From assembly GCA_031404455.1 (NCBI GenBank), contig JANNHP010000444.1, positions 1 through 10,192 on the forward strand: a stretch of 10,192 nucleotides of DNA, in the 5' to 3' direction. How positions within the stretch are numbered: the stretch's first letter is position 1; each line of letters opens with the position of its first letter. This DNA is from JANNHP01 sp031404455. GTDB taxonomy: Bacteria; Planctomycetota; JAJSAM01; JAJVHW01. This document shows, piece after piece, positions 6,850-10,192 of the stretch. Under the pieces are notes generated by a model. The model was not told where the DNA came from. It did no database searches and saw only the letters and a program-made list of their open reading frames with translations. A program made the position numbers and the translations under genes.

Positions 6850-7794
6850 GTGAAGATCTACCTCGCCTCCCCCCGCGGCTTCTGCGCCGGCGTCGACTAC
6901 GCGATCGAGATCGTGGAGCGCGCGCTCGACCGCTTCGGCGGCCGCGTGTTCGTGCGCCACGAGATCGTCCACAACAAGCAGGTCGTGGACCGACTGCGCC
7001 GCATGGGCGCCGTCTTCGTCGAGGAGACGGACGAGATCCCGAAGGGCGAGACGGTCGTCTACTCCGCGCACGGTGTCGCGCCGCAGGTCCGCGACGAGAG
7101 CCGCGTCCGCTCGCTGCGCGAGATCGACGCCACGTGCCCGCTCGTGCGCAAGGTCCACGAGGAGTCGCAGCGTCTCGCGCGCGACGGCTACCAGATCCTC
7201 TTGATCGGCCACCGCGGCCACGTCGAGGTCATCGGCACGTTCGGCGAGGCGCCGGACCGCACGACGCTGATCGAGACGCTCGCGGACGCGGAGCGCGTCG
7301 AGGTCGCCGATCCGGCGAAGGTGGCCTATCTCACGCAGACCACGCTCTCGGTGGACGACACCGCGGAGATCGTGGCGAAACTGCGCGAGCGCTTCCCGTC
7401 CATCGTCGGCCCGGCGCGCGACGACATCTGCTACGCCACGCAGAACCGTCAGAACGCGGTGAAGGAACTCTGCCGCTTCGTGGACTGCGTGCTCGTCGTC
7501 GGCGATCCGCACTCCTCCAACAGCAACCGCCTCGTGGACGTCGCGCGCCGCGAGGGCCATCCCGCGTGGCTCCTCCAGAACGCGGAGCAGGTCGAGGGCC
7601 GCCTCGCCGACGCGAAGAAGGCGCTCGGCCGCGACATCGGCGCCGTGGGCCTCACCGCGGGCGCGTCGGCCCCGGCGGATCTCATCGACGCCGTCCTCGC
7701 GAAGCTCGAAGCACTCGGCGGCGAGCGAGCGGACGAGATCGTCACGGCGCGCGAGAAGATCCAGTTCGCGCTGCCGCCGGCGCTCAGGGACTGA
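6850..7794 (+). CDS. ispH: 4-hydroxy-3-methylbut-2-enyl diphosphate reductase IspH
   Basis: A 314-residue IspH, the last enzyme of the MEP isoprenoid pathway, which converts HMBPP to IPP and DMAPP with a [4Fe-4S] cluster in the cytoplasm. The three cluster cysteines are C12 (PRGFCAGV), C96 (DATCPLV) and C194 (DDICYATQNR). Substrate and catalytic residues are also present: H41 (IVHNKQV), H74 (YSAHGV), H124 and E126 (GHVEV), T165 (TQTTLS) and the S223-N224-S225-N226 loop (HSSNSNRL). The protein is full length with no missing key residue. GTG at 6850 gives the standard MKI-type N-terminus; no Shine-Dalgarno precedes it, and a long hairpin abuts it. It is divergent from gntR and tail-to-tail with the ExbD-like gene, with one base between the stop codons. 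Confidence 0.97.
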   Translation: MKIYLASPRGFCAGVDYAIEIVERALDRFGGRVFVRHEIVHNKQVVDRLRRMGAVFVEETDEIPKGETVVYSAHGVAPQVRDESRVRSLREIDATCPLVRKVHEESQRLARDGYQILLIGHRGHVEVIGTFGEAPDRTTLIETLADAERVEVADPAKVAYLTQTTLSVDDTAEIVAKLRERFPSIVGPARDDICYATQNRQNAVKELCRFVDCVLVVGDPHSSNSNRLVDVARREGHPAWLLQNAEQVEGRLADAKKALGRDIGAVGLTAGASAPADLIDAVLAKLEALGGERADEIVTAREKIQFALPPALRD

Positions 7795-7795
7795 G

Positions 7796-8689
7796 CTACT
7801 TCGGGGCGAAGCCGGCAGGAAGCGGGTGCTCGTCGCTTCGGTCGTCGATGCAGAAGGCGAGGCGAGGCAGGTCGACGGCGAGGTTCATTCGCTGGGTTGG
7901 CGGCATCGGATCGGAGACCGAACTCCGTTCGATCGCACGGCCGTTGAGGCGGAGGGATGACGGCGCGGACCCTTCCTCGAATCTCAATCCGGAGCGTTCA
8001 TACGTGCTGGAGTCGAGCGCATCGATGGACTCGACGCCAGCCCGAACGGCCACATCGATCACCGCGAGCGCCGTTCGGGTCGGAGTGCGCGGATCGATCC
8101 GCAGCAGCACCGACTTTTTCTCGGCCTTCGCCCACACACGGCGCAGGTCGGCGAACAGAACCTGAAGCTGTACGTGGTTCGTAGTCGGTGCGACGTCGAT
8201 GATCTGCTGCGCGATGAGTCGGAGAGTCCTGCCACCGTCATCTACATGCGGCGGCAGCGATCCCAGCGCGCCCTCCCTCCCGTCGTTCTCGCCTCGAACG
8301 GCGAGACAGATGCGCCTGACCTTCGCGGAACCGCACGACACGATCAGCGATTCCAGGACGCGCCACGGCAATCCACCGTCCACGCGCAGCACCAACGCAG
8401 CGTTTGGCATCTCACCGACGCGCCGCTTCAACTCCCGGATGAGCGGACCCTCACCGTCGTACGTCGTCCCTTCCACCACGATCCGCCCGTCCGCCGTCAC
8501 GTTGACGACGTGCCGATGCGCCGGGTCCGGGAAGTCGCCGACGGTGCCGATCACCGGGACATCGATGCCGTCCAGCGTCTCGTGCGCCGAGAGGCGCTCG
8601 ACGGACGCGGTGTCCGTCGTCGCGAGGAGCGCGACGATCACGATCGCGAGCGAGAGGAACGCCGCGCCGAGGATCCATCCGATCTTCAC
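7796..8689 (-). CDS. Membrane-anchored protein with two ExbD/TolR-like domains
   Basis: A 297-residue protein with one N-terminal membrane segment (about residues 4-23) and a large exported region. Residues 61-131 look like an ExbD/TolR periplasmic domain: VTADGRIVVEG, an amphipathic helix, then ALVLRVDGGLPWRVLESLIV and CGSAKVRRICLAV. Residues 173-226 repeat this more weakly, with SVLLRIDPRTPTRTALAVID and VAVRAGVESIDAL. Typical ExbD is about 140 residues with one such domain and a key Asp in its membrane helix. Here the helix has no Asp or Glu (the nearest is D26, at its edge), so proton-driven energising is doubtful. GTG at 8689 is chosen because it precedes the membrane helix directly. No ribosome site is visible, but a -10-like TACCAT ends 7 nt upstream. 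No ExbB or TonB partner is in the window. The domain call is moderate. Confidence 0.75.
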   Translation of the reverse strand: MKIGWILGAAFLSLAIVIVALLATTDTASVERLSAHETLDGIDVPVIGTVGDFPDPAHRHVVNVTADGRIVVEGTTYDGEGPLIRELKRRVGEMPNAALVLRVDGGLPWRVLESLIVSCGSAKVRRICLAVRGENDGREGALGSLPPHVDDGGRTLRLIAQQIIDVAPTTNHVQLQVLFADLRRVWAKAEKKSVLLRIDPRTPTRTALAVIDVAVRAGVESIDALDSSTYERSGLRFEEGSAPSSLRLNGRAIERSSVSDPMPPTQRMNLAVDLPRLAFCIDDRSDEHPLPAGFAPK

Positions 8690-8696
8690 CGGACGG

Positions 8697-8702
8697 ATGG
8701 TA
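8697..8702 (-). promoter_or_regulatory. Possible -10 element of the ExbD-like gene
   Basis: TACCAT on the minus strand (four of six consensus bases) ends 7 nt before GTG 8689, the same distance as TACAGT before gntR. No convincing -35 was found, so this is tentative. Confidence 0.3.
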
Positions 8703-8712
8703 GCGGGAGGAG

Positions 8713-8745
8713 GCGGTAAGAACGGGTCGGGTACGTTCTTACCGC
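8713..8745. repeat. Palindromic element, copy C, after the TPR gene
   Basis: A 33-bp palindrome with perfect 12-bp arms, GCGGTAAGAACG and CGTTCTTACCGC, and the 9-nt loop GGTCGGGTA, centred on 8729. It begins 2 bases past the TPR gene stop (8748-8750) and could stop its transcription, but no U-tract follows on the minus strand. Arm and loop lengths equal those of copies A and B, and the loop core KKTCGGRKA is shared, while arm bases differ but still pair. Confidence 0.7.
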
Positions 8746-8747
8746 TA

Positions 8748-10192
8748 TCAGTTCGGCGCGGGGAGCGTCGTGCGGACGTCGGCGGCGTGCGGCCCGCCGG
8801 AACGGGCGATGTCGCGGTGGAGCGGGACGTTCGCGACGAGCGCCTCGCGGCACTCGGCGGGCGCGTTCGCGACGAGGACGTCGAGGAGACGCCGCGCCTC
8901 GGCCGCGTGCGTCGGGTCGCCGGTCGCGCCGGCGAGGAGCCAGCGCGTCTCCATCCGCTCGCGGGCCATGATGCGCGCCTCGTTCGAGGTGAACGTGGCG
9001 ACGGCCGCGCCCGCGTCGCCTCCCGGAAGGAGTGCGAGGTGTGCCGCGGCGAGCGCGCCGACGCTCGCAAGGCCGAGTTCCTTCGCGAGCGACGCCGCCT
9101 CGTCGAGGTGCGCCCGCGCCGCCGCGGGCTCCCCCGCTGCCGCGCGCAGACGGCCGAGCGCGACGAGCGACTCCGCGACGCCGTCCCGGTGTCCGATCTC
9201 GCGCCGCAGCGCGAGCGCGCGCTCAAACTGCCCCGCGGCGCGCTGGGTGTCGCCGGCGGCCTCCGCGAGCTCGCCGAGGCCGTGGACGCCGTATCCCTCC
9301 TGGTAGCGGGCACCGATCTCGCGGGAGATGGAGAGGGACGCCTCCAGCGCGTCCGCCGCGCGCTCGGGATCGCCGAGCTGACCCGCCAGCGGTCCGAGGT
9401 TGACGAGCGCCGAGGACTCGCCGACACGGTCGCCGATCTCGCGCGAGAGGCGCACGCCGCGCTCGATGGCGTCGCGCGCGTCGGCCCACCGGCCGAGGGC
9501 GAAGAGCACGTTCCCGAAGTTCCCGAGCGCGATGGCCTCGCCGCGGCGGTCGCCGATCTCGCGCGACGACGCGAGCTGCGACTCGAGGTGCGCCCGCGCC
9601 TCGTCGAAGCGGCCGAGCGACGTGAACACGATTCCGAGGTTCCCCGACGCCGTCGCCACCGAGCGCCGATCGCCGCTGCGTCTCGCGTGCGCGAGGTGCT
9701 TCTCGTGACACGCGCGCGCCTCGGCGTAGCGGCCGAGCGAGTACTCGACGAGCCCGAGGTTCCCGGCGGCGCTCGCCTCGACGGCCGCGTCGCCGGTCTC
9801 GCGCGCGATCGCCATCTGACGCTCGATCCGAGCGCGCGCCTCGTCGTACCGGCCGAGGTCCCAGAGCGCCGACCCCGCGTTCCCGGCAGCGCTCGCCTCC
9901 TGCTTCAGATCTCCGCCCGCCACGGCGAGGTCGATCGCCTCCTCGATCACGGCCAACGCTTCGCGCGCACGCGCAACGCGCGTCAGGTGCCAGCCGAGCG
10001 CGACGCGCACCTGCGCGCGCAGCGATGCGTCGCCGAGTTCGTCGGCGAGGACGAGCGCCTCGTCGAGCGCGGACCGCTCTGCGTCGCGCGGCCCCACGAT
10101 CGCGAGGGCGCGAACGTGCCGCAAAAGGAGGTCGACGCGTTTGCGTCCCGAGACGAACCCCGGAGCCGCGAGGATGCCTCCGAGCAGCGAGA
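8748..10192 (-). CDS. TPR-repeat protein, C-terminal part (cut by window edge)
   Basis: The frame is open from the right edge to a TGA at 8748-8750, about 481 codons. A TTG at 10124 is not a likely start, because a plausible protein sequence continues upstream (GRKRVDLLLRHVRALAIVG) to the edge. From 10094 down to 9015 there are nine tandem 40-residue TPR units with no insertion or deletion, of the form GRxxEARAxxExxLxxxREIGDRxxEAxALGNLGxxxxxL. They are followed by an 88-residue tail containing ARRLLDVLVANAPAECREALV and VPLHRDI. TPR arrays of this 40-residue class form helical superhelices that bind proteins. In planctomycete-like and actinobacterial genomes they often follow a kinase, cyclase or AAA/NB-ARC ATPase domain; which one lies upstream here cannot be seen. 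Palindrome copy C follows the stop. Confidence 0.88.
   Translation of the reverse strand, partial: SLLGGILAAPGFVSGRKRVDLLLRHVRALAIVGPRDAERSALDEALVLADELGDASLRAQVRVALGWHLTRVARAREALAVIEEAIDLAVAGGDLKQEASAAGNAGSALWDLGRYDEARARIERQMAIARETGDAAVEASAAGNLGLVEYSLGRYAEARACHEKHLAHARRSGDRRSVATASGNLGIVFTSLGRFDEARAHLESQLASSREIGDRRGEAIALGNFGNVLFALGRWADARDAIERGVRLSREIGDRVGESSALVNLGPLAGQLGDPERAADALEASLSISREIGARYQEGYGVHGLGELAEAAGDTQRAAGQFERALALRREIGHRDGVAESLVALGRLRAAAGEPAAARAHLDEAASLAKELGLASVGALAAAHLALLPGGDAGAAVATFTSNEARIMARERMETRWLLAGATGDPTHAAEARRLLDVLVANAPAECREALVANVPLHRDIARSGGPHAADVRTTLPAPN
9015..10094 (-). repeat. Nine in-phase 120-bp coding repeats (TPR units)
   Basis: The DNA repeats every 120 bp because each TPR unit is exactly 40 codons. 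Similarity is visible at base level: GTCGCCGATCTCGCGCGA occurs at 9429 and again 120 bp later at 9549, with close variants at 9309 and 9189. The lack of any indel suggests fairly recent unit duplication or homogenisation in the middle repeats. The outer units, especially the last three towards the C-terminus, are more divergent. Confidence 0.8.

Noticed and set aside
8713..8745. Canonical intrinsic terminator after the TPR gene
   Set aside because: The stem is strong, but the sequence following it on the minus strand is C-rich without a U-tract, so it is listed as a palindromic repeat with possible terminator activity only.
8690..9427. N-terminal extension of the ExbD-like gene to an ATG at 9427
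   Set aside because: The extension is Arg/Ser-rich, lies wholly across the TPR gene in another frame and crosses palindrome copy C. The membrane helix directly after GTG 8689 gives a sensible start.
9015..10094. Regular 120-bp repeats as a possible CRISPR or satellite array
   Set aside because: The period is exactly 40 codons and the translation gives clear TPR units, so coding explains it.

Overview
The window is a compact, very GC-rich bacterial chromosome segment with eight protein genes, no RNA genes and no recognisable transposase. Strong G/C third-position bias produces long open frames on the strand opposite every real gene; these are shadows. A secreted protein with Asp/Gly/Tyr repeats, a long 40-residue TPR protein, an ExbD/TolR-like protein, HrpB and a MEP-pathway IspH suggest a Planctomycetota-like or similar high-GC environmental bacterium. 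This assignment is an inference; no taxonomic marker gene is present.

Layout: (1) 1-1561, minus strand: start of a secreted protein with GDD-Y type repeats, cut by the left edge. (2) 1683-2318, plus strand: a conserved protein of unknown function, divergent from gene 1 and flanked on both sides by near-identical palindromic elements. (3) 2363-4894, minus: ATP-dependent helicase HrpB, convergent with gene 2. (4) 4923-5486, plus: MobA/MocA-like nucleotidyltransferase, divergent from hrpB with a 28-bp gap. (5) 5497-6378 and 6375-6767, minus: a two-gene operon in which a short YtrA-type GntR repressor precedes and overlaps a seven-segment membrane protein. (6) 6850-7794, plus: ispH, with a very strong hairpin ending two bases before its start codon. 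(7) 7796-8689, minus: a membrane-anchored protein with two ExbD/TolR-like domains, ending 1 bp from ispH. (8) 8748-10192, minus: the C-terminal part of a TPR protein with nine gapless 40-residue repeats, cut by the right edge.

The genes do not form one pathway. IspH (isoprenoids), HrpB (RNA helicase) and the nucleotidyltransferase are housekeeping-type genes. The GntR/membrane pair is a self-contained regulated unit with a readable promoter, operator and translational coupling. The most unusual content is non-coding: three copies of a 33-bp palindrome family with a shared loop, the 43-nt hairpin abutting ispH, and several genes whose start codons lie about 7 nt from a -10-like hexamer, suggesting leaderless transcripts. 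I saw no clear candidate for a new multi-gene system.
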